64,000 nucleotides of DNA from Rhodococcus opacus (GTDB lineage Bacteria; Actinomycetota; Actinomycetes; Mycobacteriales; Mycobacteriaceae): the NCBI RefSeq assembly GCF_012396235.1, contig NZ_JAAXPA010000024.1, positions 1-64,000 on the forward strand, in the 5' to 3' direction. Of this stretch, positions 1 through 8,781 are shown one piece after another. Under the pieces are notes generated by a model that worked only from the letters and a program-made list of their open reading frames with translations, searched no databases and had not been told where the DNA came from. The translations under genes were made by a program, and so were the position numbers. Within the stretch, counting starts at the first letter, position 1; each line of letters begins with the position of its first letter.

Positions 1-2
1 AC

Positions 3-245
3 CAGGTCCACGACTCCGTCTTCTACTGCGTCGCCAACATGCCCGGCGCCGTCCCCCGCACCTCCACCTACGCCCTCACCAACGCCACCCTCCCCTACGT
101 CGCCGCCCTCGCCGACAAGGGCTGGAAAGAGGCCACCGCGACCGACCCCGGACTCGCCGAGGGACTGTCCACCCACGACGGACAACTGCTCTCCGAAGAG
201 GTGGCCGCCGCCCACGGCTACACCGCTCACACGCCGGCCGCCTAG
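3..245 (+). CDS. ald: Alanine dehydrogenase, C-terminal part (5' end outside window)
   Basis: The reading frame is open from the window edge to TAG at 243-245. The translated part begins QVHDSVFYCVANMPGAVPRT and continues TSTYALTNATLPYV, the very conserved C-terminal region of NAD-dependent L-alanine dehydrogenase (L-alanine to pyruvate plus ammonium, cytosolic). Only about 80 residues are present, so the NAD-binding domain cannot be inspected. An amino-acid permease and an alanine racemase follow on the same strand, which fits an alanine uptake, racemisation and deamination module. The identification of the family is firm; the gene is partial only because the window starts inside it. Confidence 0.9.
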   Translation, partial: QVHDSVFYCVANMPGAVPRTSTYALTNATLPYVAALADKGWKEATATDPGLAEGLSTHDGQLLSEEVAAAHGYTAHTPAA

Positions 246-254
246 CCCTCCGCC

Positions 255-279
255 GGGGTGTGCGGACGCACCGCACCCC
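255..279 (+). terminator. Hairpin after ald
   Basis: GGGGTGTGCGG (255-265) pairs with CCGCACCCC (271-279) around a 5-base loop, with a two-base TG bulge in the left arm. It starts 10 bases after the ald stop. There is no T-tract, as is common in high-GC actinobacteria, so it could be a terminator or an mRNA-stabilising stem. The rest of the gap to the permease (280-410) holds no recognisable gene. Confidence 0.5.
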
Positions 280-423
280 TGTACGGCCACAACATCATCG
301 GCCGCTCGCGACGACACCACCGGAATCGATCTGGGCGATGACCCGCGCCGCCTCGGGCCGCCCCCTCGATGTCGACGTCGATGCCGGGGTCCGGTCGCGG
401 CCGCGATCACCGAAGGAGTGCAC

Positions 424-1898
424 ATGACAATTCCCGACCACCAGCACCTGACGAACACGAGTACGCACCCGAGTCAACTCGCGACTCCCGAGCCGGAGGG
501 CTACGCCCGAGGGTTGAGTTCGCGGACGATTCAAATGATCGCGATCGGCGGGGCGATCGGCACCGGCCTGTTCTACGGATCGGGCGGCGCGATCGCACAG
601 GCGGGTCCCGCGTTGATCCTGTCCTACCTCGCCGCGGGCCTGGCGATTTTCGTGGTCATGCGGGCACTGGGCGAGTTGCTGACCTACCGACCGGTCTCCG
701 GCAGTTTCGCCGAGTACGCCCACGAGTTCCTCGGCCGGTTCGCCGGGTTCGCCACCGGCTGGACCTATTGGGCGGTGTGGGTGAGCACCTGCATGGCCGA
801 GATCACCGTCGCCGGCAAGTACATCGAGTACTGGTTCGACATCCAGCCGTGGATCACCGCCCTGGTCGTGCTGACCGTGCTGTTCGGTGCGAACTTGATC
901 TCGGTGCGGCTGTTCGGGGAGGCCGAGTTCTGGTTCTCCGCAATCAAGATCACCGCGATCGTCGGCATGGTCCTGATCGGGATCGGGGTGCTGACCATCG
1001 GATTCGGTCACGCCGCCCACCCGTCCGTGACCAACCTGTGGGCCGACGGCGGGGTCTTCCCGCACGGTTTCGGCCAGTCCCTGATGACCCTGCAGATCGT
1101 GCTGTTCGCCTACGTCGGCGTCGAACTCGTCGGGGTGACCGCCGGGGAGGCGCGTGACCCCAAGAAGACGCTGCGCAAGGCAATCAACACCCTTCCGGTC
1201 CGCATCGGCCTGTTCTACATCGGTGCGCTGCTGGTGATCATGTCCGTCGCCAGTTGGCGCAACTTCCAGTCAGGGAAGAGCCCGTTCGTCGAAGTCTTCG
1301 AGCAGATCGGAATCCCGGCAGCGGCGGGCATCATCAATTTCGTGCTGCTCACCGCCGCACTGTCCTCGTGCAACTCGGGGATCTACTCCACCGGCCGGAT
1401 GCTGCGCAGCCTGTCGCTGCGCGGGGAGGCACCCGCCAGGGTCGGCACCCTCAGCTCCCGCGCGGTGCCGTTCACCGGAATCAGCCTCTCCGCGGGTGTC
1501 ATGGTCCTCGGCGTCGTCGTCAACGCCGTCTCCCCCGACAAGGCCTTCACCTACATCACCTCGGTGTCCACCGTCGGCATCATCTTCGTCTGGGCCGTCA
1601 TCCTGGTCTGCCACATGATCTACCGGTCCCGCGTCACCGACGGCACCCTGCCGGCCAGCGACTACCGCCTACCCGGCGCACCGGTCACCACCCCCTCGCC
1701 CTCGGGTTCCTCGGCCTGGTCGTGGTCCTGCTGTTCTTCACCGACAGCGGACGCACCGCGCTGGCGGTCGGCGCCGTCTGGGTGGGGTTGGTCTGCGTCG
1801 GCTACGCCGCCCTGACTCGACTGGCACCAGCAGGACGCGGCGGCTCCAGCAGCCAGCATGCCGCCGAACAGGGCACCCGATCCGGGGGCACGCAATGA
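424..1898 (+). pseudogene. CycA/AnsP-type amino acid permease, interrupted by a frameshift near 1690
   Basis: This would be a membrane amino-acid:proton symporter of the APC superfamily; the alanine context suggests D-/L-alanine, serine or glycine as substrate. The N-terminal part has the family signature IGGAIGTGLFYGSG followed by many hydrophobic segments. The ATG at 424 is preceded by GAAGGAG with proper spacing; the in-frame GTG at 418 is too close to it. The original frame leaves the family at about 1690 and ends as nonsense at 1815. The +2 frame continues properly (PLALGFLGLVVVLLFF) to TGA 1896-1898. The switch point is a five-C run; one more C would restore a full protein of about 490 aa. 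It may be a true mutation or a homopolymer read error. Its stop overlaps the racemase start as ATGA. Confidence 0.8.
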
Positions 1899-3044
1899 TC
1901 CCGGCCCGGCAGGCGGTATCCGGCGTGCCCGCCCCGTAGTCGGAAGCCGTCATCGACCTCGACGCGATCGCCCACAACATCCGGATCCTGCGCGAACACG
2001 CCGGTAACGCCGGTCTGATGGCCGTCGTCAAGGCCGACGGATACAACCACGGCGGCGCAGCCGTCGCCGCGGCAGCGCTGGCCGCCGGAGCCCGCGAGAT
2101 CGGTGTCACCACCATTGCGGAGGCGCTGCAGCTGCGCCGGGCCGGCATTGCGGCGCCAATCCTGTGCTGGCTGAACACCCCCGAGGTCGACTACCGAGGC
2201 GAACATCGAGATCGGGGTTCCCTCCACCACGCATCTGCTCGCCATCGCCGCGGCCGCCTCCGCGATAGGGAAACCCGCGACGATCGCGATCAAGGTAGAC
2301 ACCGGACTCAACCGCAACGGCGCCTCACCCGAGGAATACCCCTTGCTGCTCGACGAACTCATCCGGCTCACCCGCGAGGGCACGGTCCGGCTGCGCACGA
2401 TCTTCTCCCATCTCGCCCACGCCGATGAGCCGGGCAACCCGGTCCTCGACAGCCAACGCCAGCGATTCCTCGACGCGATTGCGACGGCGCAGGCGCGCGG
2501 ACTCGAACCGGAAGTCGTGCACCTGGCGAACTCGGCGGCCACCCTCACCCGACCAGACCTGCATTTCGATCTGGTCCGACCGGGAATCGCCGTCTACGGG
2601 CTGACACCGATCCCCGAACTGGGGACCTTCGGGCTGATCCCGGCGATGACGGTCCGGACGCGGGTCGCGTTGGTCAAGGAGGTCGCGGCCGGCGAGGGAG
2701 TGTCCTACGGGCACGGCTGGATCGCCCCGCGCGACACCGTCGTTGCCCTGCTGCCCGCCGGCTACGCCGACGGAATCCCGCGCGCTCTCGGCGGGAAGTT
2801 CGACGTGCTGCTCGGTGGCGTCCGACGGCCGGGAATCGGCCGGGTGTGCATGGACCAGGTGGTCGTGGACCTCGGCCCGGACGGCGGCGGCGTCCGGGAA
2901 GGCGACCACGCCGTGTTCTTCGGCAACGGCCGACGCGGCGAACCCGTCGCACAGGACTGGGCCGACCCACTCGGCACCATTCACTACGAGGTGGTCACCG
3001 GACTGCGAGGGCGGATCATGAAGCGATACATCGGCGGTGGCTGA
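1895..3044 (+). pseudogene. alr: Alanine racemase with an in-frame stop and a frameshift
   Basis: The PLP-dependent L/D-alanine racemase is recognisable from VIDLDAIAHNIR, the PLP-lysine motif AVVKADGYNHG, a HLANSAAT segment, and the second catalytic region GVSYGHGW containing the tyrosine. The natural start is ATG 1895, overlapping the permease stop. Codon 15 is TAG (1937-1939), just before the family match begins. Near 2195 the frame shifts: upstream it reads WLNTPEVDY, downstream a different frame resumes with ANIEIGVPSTTHLLAI and stays open to TGA 3042-3044. Two independent lesions make a functional product unlikely unless the sequence is wrong. A second intact alr elsewhere would be expected, since D-alanine is needed for peptidoglycan; this copy may have been catabolic. 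Confidence 0.8.
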
Positions 3045-3049
3045 GGCCG

Positions 3050-3300
3050 GCCACCAGTTGCTGGTTCGGCAGTGTGATCAGGCGTCCAGGTTCACGAGGG
3101 CGCTGGACTACCTCTCGGAAGGCCTCGGGGGTGAGGGCGCCGATCGGTGAGCGTGGCTTCCGTGCTGGCGCGGACGCGTTCGATGACGGTCAGCTCGGGC
3201 AGGACCACCGGATGCCGAAGTTCCTGGGTTCCTCGACGGCGACGAGAAAGTGCAGGTAGGGGCGGACGTGGTCGGATCCGGTGCCGATGGTGGTGTTCAC
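3050..3300 (-). other. Possible remnant of an unidentified minus-strand gene
   Basis: On the minus strand a GTG at about 3300 opens a readable stretch (NTTIGTGSDHVRPYLHFLVA) that stops near 3190, while the neighbouring frame continues with protein-like text (PVVLPELTVIERVRAS). Splicing the two frames gives about 80 residues without family signature that I recognise. Codon-position GC looks coding-like, but this is a weak case; it could equally be ordinary intergenic sequence between alr and the next gene. Confidence 0.2.
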
Positions 3301-3491
3301 AGGTTGCCTTTCCGGGTGGCTTGGCGTGGTCGGAGGGGACGCAGGACGTCATGCCGGACAATGAGATTCAAGTATTCTCCGCCGCATCGAGACCGCCTGG
3401 AGATCCTCCGTCCCGCCCGTCGTTTCCGACCGAGCGCCCTGTGCGCGCGGTTCGTCGGAATTGTGACCGCATCCCGGGGGATGATCACCTC

Positions 3492-3974
3492 ATGGAACGT
3501 GCGGAGGCCGGAAGCCACGGGACGCTGATGACGTTCGACCAGTTCGCGGATATCTTCCGGGACGTCGCCAGCCTCGGCGTCGTCAGAGACGATTTTCACC
3601 GGTTCGACGACGTCGTCACCGCGAAACTCTACGACCTGATCCTCGTCGCACAGGAGAGCGCGGCAGCCCAGCACCGGCACGTCGTCGAACCCACCGACCT
3701 GCCGATCACCCGAGGGTTACAGGAGAACATCGGATTGTTCCGCGAGCTCGGCCCCGGCCTCCGGGTAGACCCGATCGTCAAGCGACTGTCCGACTACCCG
3801 CCCCTCGACGGCATCCTCGCAACCGAAACTCGATCGGGGCTCCCCGACATCACCGGCGGACTCAGCGTCGCCCTCGCGCGCACCTTCCGCACCGTCTACC
3901 CCGAGTTGAGAACCGTGCGGGCGCGAACCACGCACTGGTCGGTGATCAGTACCCTCGTCGACCTCTATCTCTGA
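3492..3974 (+). CDS. DUF1931 family, histone-fold-like protein
   Basis: The product is 160 aa. The segment EPTDLPITRGLQENIGLFRELG matches the hallmark DLPITKGLQE region of DUF1931, a family whose structurally known member from Aquifex has a pseudo-histone fold. A second helical region (LDGILATETRSGLPDITGGLSVALA) repeats the pattern, as expected for a histone-like helical pair. No signal peptide or membrane segment is seen. ATG 3492 follows a weak GGGGG stretch; ATG 3528 (MTFDQFADIF) is an alternative. The gene stands alone. The molecular role of DUF1931 is not established, so DNA binding here is an inference from fold only. Confidence 0.65.
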   Translation: MERAEAGSHGTLMTFDQFADIFRDVASLGVVRDDFHRFDDVVTAKLYDLILVAQESAAAQHRHVVEPTDLPITRGLQENIGLFRELGPGLRVDPIVKRLSDYPPLDGILATETRSGLPDITGGLSVALARTFRTVYPELRTVRARTTHWSVISTLVDLYL

Positions 3975-4161
3975 CCTCCCAACCACGGCAGGCCACTGTC
4001 TCTTCATGCATTCGGAACACACCCCGGGGTGCAGAAATCCACCCCTGGAGGGATGGCCGCCCACCCCTTCAGGGGGCGTTGCCGGCCCCCAGTTCCGGCG
4101 AAGACTGGTGTTCGCCCACAAGGGACGCGGAAATTCACACACCACACTCAGGAGCAACGCA

Positions 4162-4584
4162 ATGAACTCGACGAAGACACGCATCGCCGCAGTAGCCGCA
4201 ACGGGCGCCGCCCTCGGACTGGGAATGTTCATGGCCCAGAGCGCGACTGCCGTCGCCGCACCCGCGCAGTCGACGTTCCCGCAAGTCGTCTCCCCCGAGT
4301 CCGGACTCTCTCCCTACAAGGTCGACGTCAGGGACCGTATCGGCTGCGCGAACGCATGGCCCATGGTCGCCTGCGACGCCCCCGACGAGGACGTGCCCCC
4401 GCAGGTGACCCTCGTCGAACCCGGCACCACCCTGGTCGAGCCCGGCGGCACATCCCTCTACGGACCCGCCGCCGCTTCCGTGAACTCCCAGCAGGCCGCC
4501 ACCATCCACCAGGTCAACTACCCTCTCGAGCCCGACGACGGAGTGATCTCCCACTCGCTCGATCCGGACATGCCCTGGATGTGA
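4162..4584 (+). CDS. Small secreted protein of unknown function
   Basis: The 140-residue product has a classical Sec signal peptide: MNSTKTRIAAVAA, a hydrophobic Ala/Gly-rich core, and a likely AxA cleavage site at about residue 32-34 (VAAPAQ). The mature part of roughly 105 aa is acidic and proline-rich, with two cysteines (GCANAWPMVACDA) that could form one disulfide. AGGAG at 4150-4154 gives a good ribosome site and fixes the start. I do not recognise the family. A strong hairpin follows 40 bases downstream, so it is probably monocistronic. Confidence 0.75.
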   Translation: MNSTKTRIAAVAATGAALGLGMFMAQSATAVAAPAQSTFPQVVSPESGLSPYKVDVRDRIGCANAWPMVACDAPDEDVPPQVTLVEPGTTLVEPGGTSLYGPAAASVNSQQAATIHQVNYPLEPDDGVISHSLDPDMPWM

Positions 4585-4623
4585 CATACGTTCGTGGCTG
4601 ATTCACTCAGGATCTCCAGCAGA

Positions 4624-4664
4624 GTCTCACGGCCGCCGGTGCCATTGGCCCCGGCGGCCGAGAC
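4624..4664 (+). terminator. Long GC hairpin
   Basis: GTCTC (4624-4628) and GGCCGCCGG (4631-4639) pair with CCGGCGGCC (4651-4659) and GAGAC (4660-4664), with a two-base bulge and an 11-base loop. It follows the secreted-protein gene by 40 bases and precedes the permease promoter region. There is no U-tract. The remaining gap to 4855 shows no credible gene. Confidence 0.6.
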
Positions 4665-4855
4665 GTGTGCGATGACGTGTGCCTTCCGCATCTCGGAGTA
4701 TTTAGAGAGACGAACCATCGATGACATCCGAATCCATGAGGTGGAGGATGAAACAGACCGGTCTCGCTCTGATCGTGGAACGGGTCTCGTTGTGACGGGT
4801 CGTTTCAAGCGAATCGACTTCTCCGCAGTTCCCGAGTGAACGTGAGGCGGCCGAG

Positions 4856-6325
4856 ATGACGGCAGAAAACGTGATGGGCGCACAGAGCGCCGATCAAGAA
4901 TGTGAAGACTGCGGCTACAAACCGGAACTGAAGCGAACTCTGGGCTCCTTTCAGGTGTTCGCTGTCTCGTTCGCGTTCATCTCGGTGGCGGTCGGGATCT
5001 TCGGCACCTACGACGACGTGCTTCGAGACGCGGGGCCGGTGGGGATCTGGCTCTGGGTCATCGTGGCGTTGGGGCAGACCCTCGTTGCGCTGGTGATCGC
5101 CCAGTTCGCTGCCCGAATCCCACTCAGCGGCTCCTCCTACCAATGGGCCTCACGGCTGGCCAACCCGAAAGTCGGCTGGTTGTTCGGTTGGCTGACCTTC
5201 TGTTACCTGGCGCTCGGCGTGGTGACGGTCGACAATGCGATGGCAAGCAGCGCCCTCATGCCACTGTTCGGCATGCAGCCCGACGAGGGCACGGCGCGCA
5301 TGATCACGCTCGTCGTGGTCCTTGTTCAGGCGGTGCTCGTCGTGTTCTCCACGCGCCTCGTCGGCTTGATCACGTCGGGCGCGGTGGGGCTCGAACTGGT
5401 GATCGTGGTGGTGCTGGCGATCGGGCTCTTCGTCGCTGTCGCAATCTCGGGCGAGGGCTCGGTCGGCAACCTCACCTCGCGCGGTATCACCGAGGGCGCC
5501 CCCAACTATTTCGCTGTCGGCGGCGGGTTGATGGCTGCGATGATCATGGGGCTCGCCACACTCGTCGGCTTCGACTCCGCGGCGAATATGGCTGAGGAGG
5601 CCAAGGATCCGTTTCGCAGCGTCCCGCGCGCGATCGTGGGATCGGTCGTGGCGGCGGCGGTGCTGGGACTGGTGTTCCTGATCGCGCTCACGATCGCGAT
5701 CAAAGATATCCCCCGGGTGAGCGACAGCGACACGCCGGTGGCGGCGATCCTGCGCGATCAGCTGGGTCCGGTGATGGAGAGGTCGCTGCTGGTCGCGATC
5801 GCGTTCGCATTCTTCGGCGCCGGGATGGTGACCCTGGCCACCTGCTCGCGGATGGTGTTCGCGATGTCGCGCGACGCACGTTTCCCTGCTCACCGGCTGA
5901 TGCGCCGAGTCAATCCGCGCACGCAGACACCCATTCCGGCGACCATCCTGATCGTCGTCGTGGGGGTCGTCCTCATGGCCGTGCTGCCGGGTGGCGCCCT
6001 GCTGGAGTTGCTCACGGTAGGGACGGTCATCTCGGCAGTTCTCTACGGCGCGATAATCGTCCTCTATCTGGCGGTGCGGAGACGACTGGATCGGAAGGCG
6101 GGTGCGTTCGATCTCGGGCGCTTCGAGTTGCCGGTCGCGATCAGCGCGCTGGTGTGGTCGGCTGTCGTGTTGTTCGTGATCGTCTCGCCCTCGACTGCTT
6201 TGACCTCGATCCTCATTGCGGTCGGCTTGCTCGTCGCAGGCGGGTTGTACTTCGGCTACCTGTTGATATTCAAACGCGAGGTACTGGACACCGAGCCAGG
6301 AGACGCCGATGTCTTCTCACACTGA
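4856..6325 (+). CDS. APC-superfamily amino acid/amine permease
   Basis: This 489-residue integral membrane transporter starts at ATG 4856 behind GTGAGGCGG. The opening CGYKPELKRTLGSFQVFAVSF is typical of the ACT (amino acid/choline transporter) branch of APC permeases, followed by about 12 hydrophobic segments and the GFDSAANMAEEAKDPFRSVPRAI motif after TM6. Substrate cannot be read from sequence; GABA, choline-type amines or amino acids are all possible. The last 17 bases overlap the start of the following flavoprotein gene, so the two are co-translated. The permease may import the substrate of that oxidase. Confidence 0.85.
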   Translation: MTAENVMGAQSADQECEDCGYKPELKRTLGSFQVFAVSFAFISVAVGIFGTYDDVLRDAGPVGIWLWVIVALGQTLVALVIAQFAARIPLSGSSYQWASRLANPKVGWLFGWLTFCYLALGVVTVDNAMASSALMPLFGMQPDEGTARMITLVVVLVQAVLVVFSTRLVGLITSGAVGLELVIVVVLAIGLFVAVAISGEGSVGNLTSRGITEGAPNYFAVGGGLMAAMIMGLATLVGFDSAANMAEEAKDPFRSVPRAIVGSVVAAAVLGLVFLIALTIAIKDIPRVSDSDTPVAAILRDQLGPVMERSLLVAIAFAFFGAGMVTLATCSRMVFAMSRDARFPAHRLMRRVNPRTQTPIPATILIVVVGVVLMAVLPGGALLELLTVGTVISAVLYGAIIVLYLAVRRRLDRKAGAFDLGRFELPVAISALVWSAVVLFVIVSPSTALTSILIAVGLLVAGGLYFGYLLIFKREVLDTEPGDADVFSH

Positions 6326-7748
6326 CCGAGAGGTCAAGCCCCTGACTGCCGCGACCACCATGCTCACCGGTGACGTGGTGCGTGCGGGCGACTCCGGTTA
6401 CGAGGCGGCGCGGGTCGGCTGGAACCGCCTGTATTCCCGCTACCCCGAAGCCATCGTGTTCTGCTGCGACACACAGGACGTGGTCCACGCGGTCCGCTGG
6501 GCACGCACGGAGGGCATCGCCCTGCGTGCCCGCAGCGGTCGCCACAGCCTCGAGGGCTGGTCGTCGATCGACGGCGGGCTGGTCGTGGACGTCAGTCGGA
6601 TGAAGAGCATCGTGATCGACGAAACGGCGCGCACGGCGACGGTCGGGACGGGGCTGACGCAGAAGGAGACGGTCGCGGCGCTCGGGCAACGCGGCTTCGT
6701 CGTTCCGACCGGCTCGGAGGGCGGCGTCGGTCTCGGTGGGGTGATTCTCGGGGGTGGCTTCGGGCTACTGACCCGAAGCATGGGTTTGGCCTGCGACAAC
6801 CTACTCGCAGCGGAGGTCGTGGTAGCCGACGGCTCACGCTCGGCGAAGGTCGTGGAGGCGACCGAGCACAGTAACTCCGACCTGCTGTGGGCGTGCCGTG
6901 GTGGAGGCGGCGGCAACTTCGGGATTGCGACGTCCTACACGTTGAGGCTGCACGAGCTCTCGAACGTCACATTCCTGGTCGCGAGGTGGACCGGTCACGG
7001 CGAGCTGGGCGCCCTACTTCGCGCGTGGCAGCGCGACGCGCCGGTCGCCGACGAGCGGCTGACCAGCGCGCTCGAGGTGGATTCGACCGCGGTCGAGCTG
7101 TCTGCGCTGCTGTACGGCGGTTCATGGCGAGAACTCGAGGACCAACTGCGCCCGCTGCTGACGATCGGCGACCCCGACGTGACTGTGACGGAGGACGCCT
7201 GGCCGACCGTGTACGGCGACGTCGACAGGGGCCCGGATGACGTCGCCCTCTGGAAGTTCTACTCGCAGTTCGTCACCCAGCCGTTCCCCGACGAGGCGAT
7301 CGATCTGATCGTCCACTACATGGGCAACACGCCCAGCCCGCCGAGCAATTTCTTCTGCACGAGCTTCGGCGGGGCCGTCCGGCATGCGCCGCCCGGCGGA
7401 ACCGCGTTCCCTCACCGCGACGCACTGTTCTACTGCGAGCCGGGTGCCGCCTGGAACGACCCCGCCCTGAACTCGACGGCACTGGGCTGGGCGGCCGACT
7501 TCTGGCGCGCGTTGCGCCCCTACGGTGACGGCGCCTACGTCAACGTGCCCAACGCCGCCGCGGCGGACTGGGAACGTGAGTACTACGGCTCCCACCGCGA
7601 GCGGCTGCGCGAGGTGAAGGCCACCTACGACCCGGAGAACGTGTTCAACTTCGAGCAGAGCGTGCCCCTGTCACCGGCTGACCCGTCCCGCGTCCTACGC
7701 TGGGGCGATGGCGGTCAACCGGAGTCGCAGGGCCAGGGGCGCCCGTAA
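6309..7748 (+). CDS. FAD-linked oxidase, berberine-bridge / 6-hydroxynicotine oxidase type
   Basis: The 479-aa flavoenzyme has an FAD-binding_4 (PCMH) domain (residues about 45-215) and a C-terminal BBE domain (SHRERLREVKATYDPENVF). RSGRHSLEGWSS contains His79, the residue that carries 8-alpha-histidyl FAD in this family. The second tether, a cysteine in the region before GGGFG, is absent (VPTGSEGGVGLGG), so the flavin is probably bound once, as in 6-hydroxy-D-nicotine oxidase. No signal peptide is present. The start at 6309 lies inside the permease gene. Oxidation of a small amine or alcohol taken up by the permease is a reasonable guess. The 3' end overlaps the HNH gene by 41 bases. Confidence 0.85.
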   Translation: MSSHTDREVKPLTAATTMLTGDVVRAGDSGYEAARVGWNRLYSRYPEAIVFCCDTQDVVHAVRWARTEGIALRARSGRHSLEGWSSIDGGLVVDVSRMKSIVIDETARTATVGTGLTQKETVAALGQRGFVVPTGSEGGVGLGGVILGGGFGLLTRSMGLACDNLLAAEVVVADGSRSAKVVEATEHSNSDLLWACRGGGGGNFGIATSYTLRLHELSNVTFLVARWTGHGELGALLRAWQRDAPVADERLTSALEVDSTAVELSALLYGGSWRELEDQLRPLLTIGDPDVTVTEDAWPTVYGDVDRGPDDVALWKFYSQFVTQPFPDEAIDLIVHYMGNTPSPPSNFFCTSFGGAVRHAPPGGTAFPHRDALFYCEPGAAWNDPALNSTALGWAADFWRALRPYGDGAYVNVPNAAAADWEREYYGSHRERLREVKATYDPENVFNFEQSVPLSPADPSRVLRWGDGGQPESQGQGRP

Positions 7749-8103
7749 ACGCAAGCGTCGGATGGAGAGTGTCGAGCACGATCTCACCGCCGAGCAGTGG
7801 AGTGCACTCACCGAGGCGTGGGGCGGCTGCGCGTACTGCGGCGCGACCGACAAGCCGCTGCAACGCGACTGCGTGCAGGCACTGTCCCGCGGCGGGCGTT
7901 ACACCCTCGACAACATCGCCCCGGCCTGCGGCTCGTGCAACGCCAGTAAATGCAACGACGAAGTCACCGGCTGGCTGCGGCGCAAGCGGCTTGACGAGCG
8001 CGCCTTCCTGTTGCGTCACATCGAAATCAAGACAGCACTCGCGCTGCGGTTCCCCACGCAACCGGGCACCGAACTCGAGGCGCCGGAAATCACCGGCCCG
8101 TAA
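7708..8103 (+). CDS. HNH-family protein with Cys at the first His position
   Basis: The 131-residue basic protein has a zinc/HNH core: CAYCG, then LQRDCVQALSRGG, then NIAPACGSCNASK. The four zinc cysteines (CxxC ... CxxC) and the central Asn are present. The usual DH pair of HNH nucleases, whose His acts as general base, reads DC here. The arginine-rich N-terminus (RSRRARGARKRKRR) suggests nucleic-acid binding. It starts within the oxidase gene and ends 28 bases before the convergent upp stop. Nuclease activity is uncertain because of the His-to-Cys change, which I believe is shared by other actinobacterial relatives. Confidence 0.75.
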   Translation: MAVNRSRRARGARKRKRRMESVEHDLTAEQWSALTEAWGGCAYCGATDKPLQRDCVQALSRGGRYTLDNIAPACGSCNASKCNDEVTGWLRRKRLDERAFLLRHIEIKTALALRFPTQPGTELEAPEITGP

Positions 8104-8131
8104 TCGCAGACCCGTGTGACGACCGCGTCTA

Positions 8132-8761
8132 CTACTTGGTGCCGAAGAGTCGGTCGCCGGCGTCCCCGATGCCGGGCAGAATGTACCCGTGCTCGTCGAG
8201 TTGGCGGTCGACGGCGGCGGTGTAGATCGGGACGTCGGGGTGCGCCTTGTGCAGGGCGGCAACGCCTTCGGGGCAGGTCAGCAGGCAGACGAACTTGATG
8301 GATTTGGGACCGCATTCCTTCAGCCGCTCCACCGCCGCGACGGCGGAGTTGCCGGTGGCCAGCATCGGGTCGATCACCACCACGTCGCGCTCCAGCAGAT
8401 CGCCGGGCATCTTGAAGTAGTACTCCACGGCTCCGAGGGTTTTGGGATCGCGGTAGAGACCGATATGGCCGACGCGCGCACCCGGCACAATTGTCAGCAT
8501 GCCGTCGAGGATGCCGGTACCCGCGCGCAGGATGGAGACGAAGACCAGTTTCTTGCCGTCGATGACCTTGCCTGTCGTGAATTCCAGCGGTGTCTCGACG
8601 TCAATCTCCTGCATCGGGATGTCGCGGAGGACCTCGTACGTCATCAACGCGGAGATCTCGTTTGCCAATCGTCGAAAGCTGTTGGTGGAAGCATCCTTAC
8701 GGCGCATCATCGTGAGCTTGTGCTGCACCAGCGGGTGGTCGATCACGTGTACCGTGCCCAT
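8132..8761 (-). CDS. upp: Uracil phosphoribosyltransferase
   Basis: The 209-aa cytosolic enzyme makes UMP from uracil and PRPP. Family signatures include HPLVQHKLTMMR, RAGTGILDGML, the PRPP loop DPMLATGNSA and the C-terminal GYILPGIGDAGDRLFGT. The start ATG (8759-8761) leaves 20 bases to the DUF1688 gene. It is the last gene of a three-gene minus-strand operon with a GTP-cyclohydrolase-II-like gene and a DUF1688 gene, the combination known as URC6/URC1/URC4 from the yeast uracil-catabolism pathway. In that pathway UPRT supplies UMP, from which degradation proceeds, so here it is probably catabolic as well as salvage. Confidence 0.95.
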   Translation of the reverse strand: MGTVHVIDHPLVQHKLTMMRRKDASTNSFRRLANEISALMTYEVLRDIPMQEIDVETPLEFTTGKVIDGKKLVFVSILRAGTGILDGMLTIVPGARVGHIGLYRDPKTLGAVEYYFKMPGDLLERDVVVIDPMLATGNSAVAAVERLKECGPKSIKFVCLLTCPEGVAALHKAHPDVPIYTAAVDRQLDEHGYILPGIGDAGDRLFGTK

Positions 8762-8781
8762 GTATTCGTCCTCGTTTCGTT

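Noticed and set aside
295..1065. Minus-strand open frame of 256 codons opposite the permease
   Set aside because: It is antisense to a recognisable APC permease, has Asp/His/Gln-biased composition typical of shadow frames, and no family similarity.
4594..4839. 81-codon plus-strand frame between the secreted protein and the permease
   Set aside because: It overlaps a strong hairpin, has a GTG start without ribosome site and no protein-like pattern.
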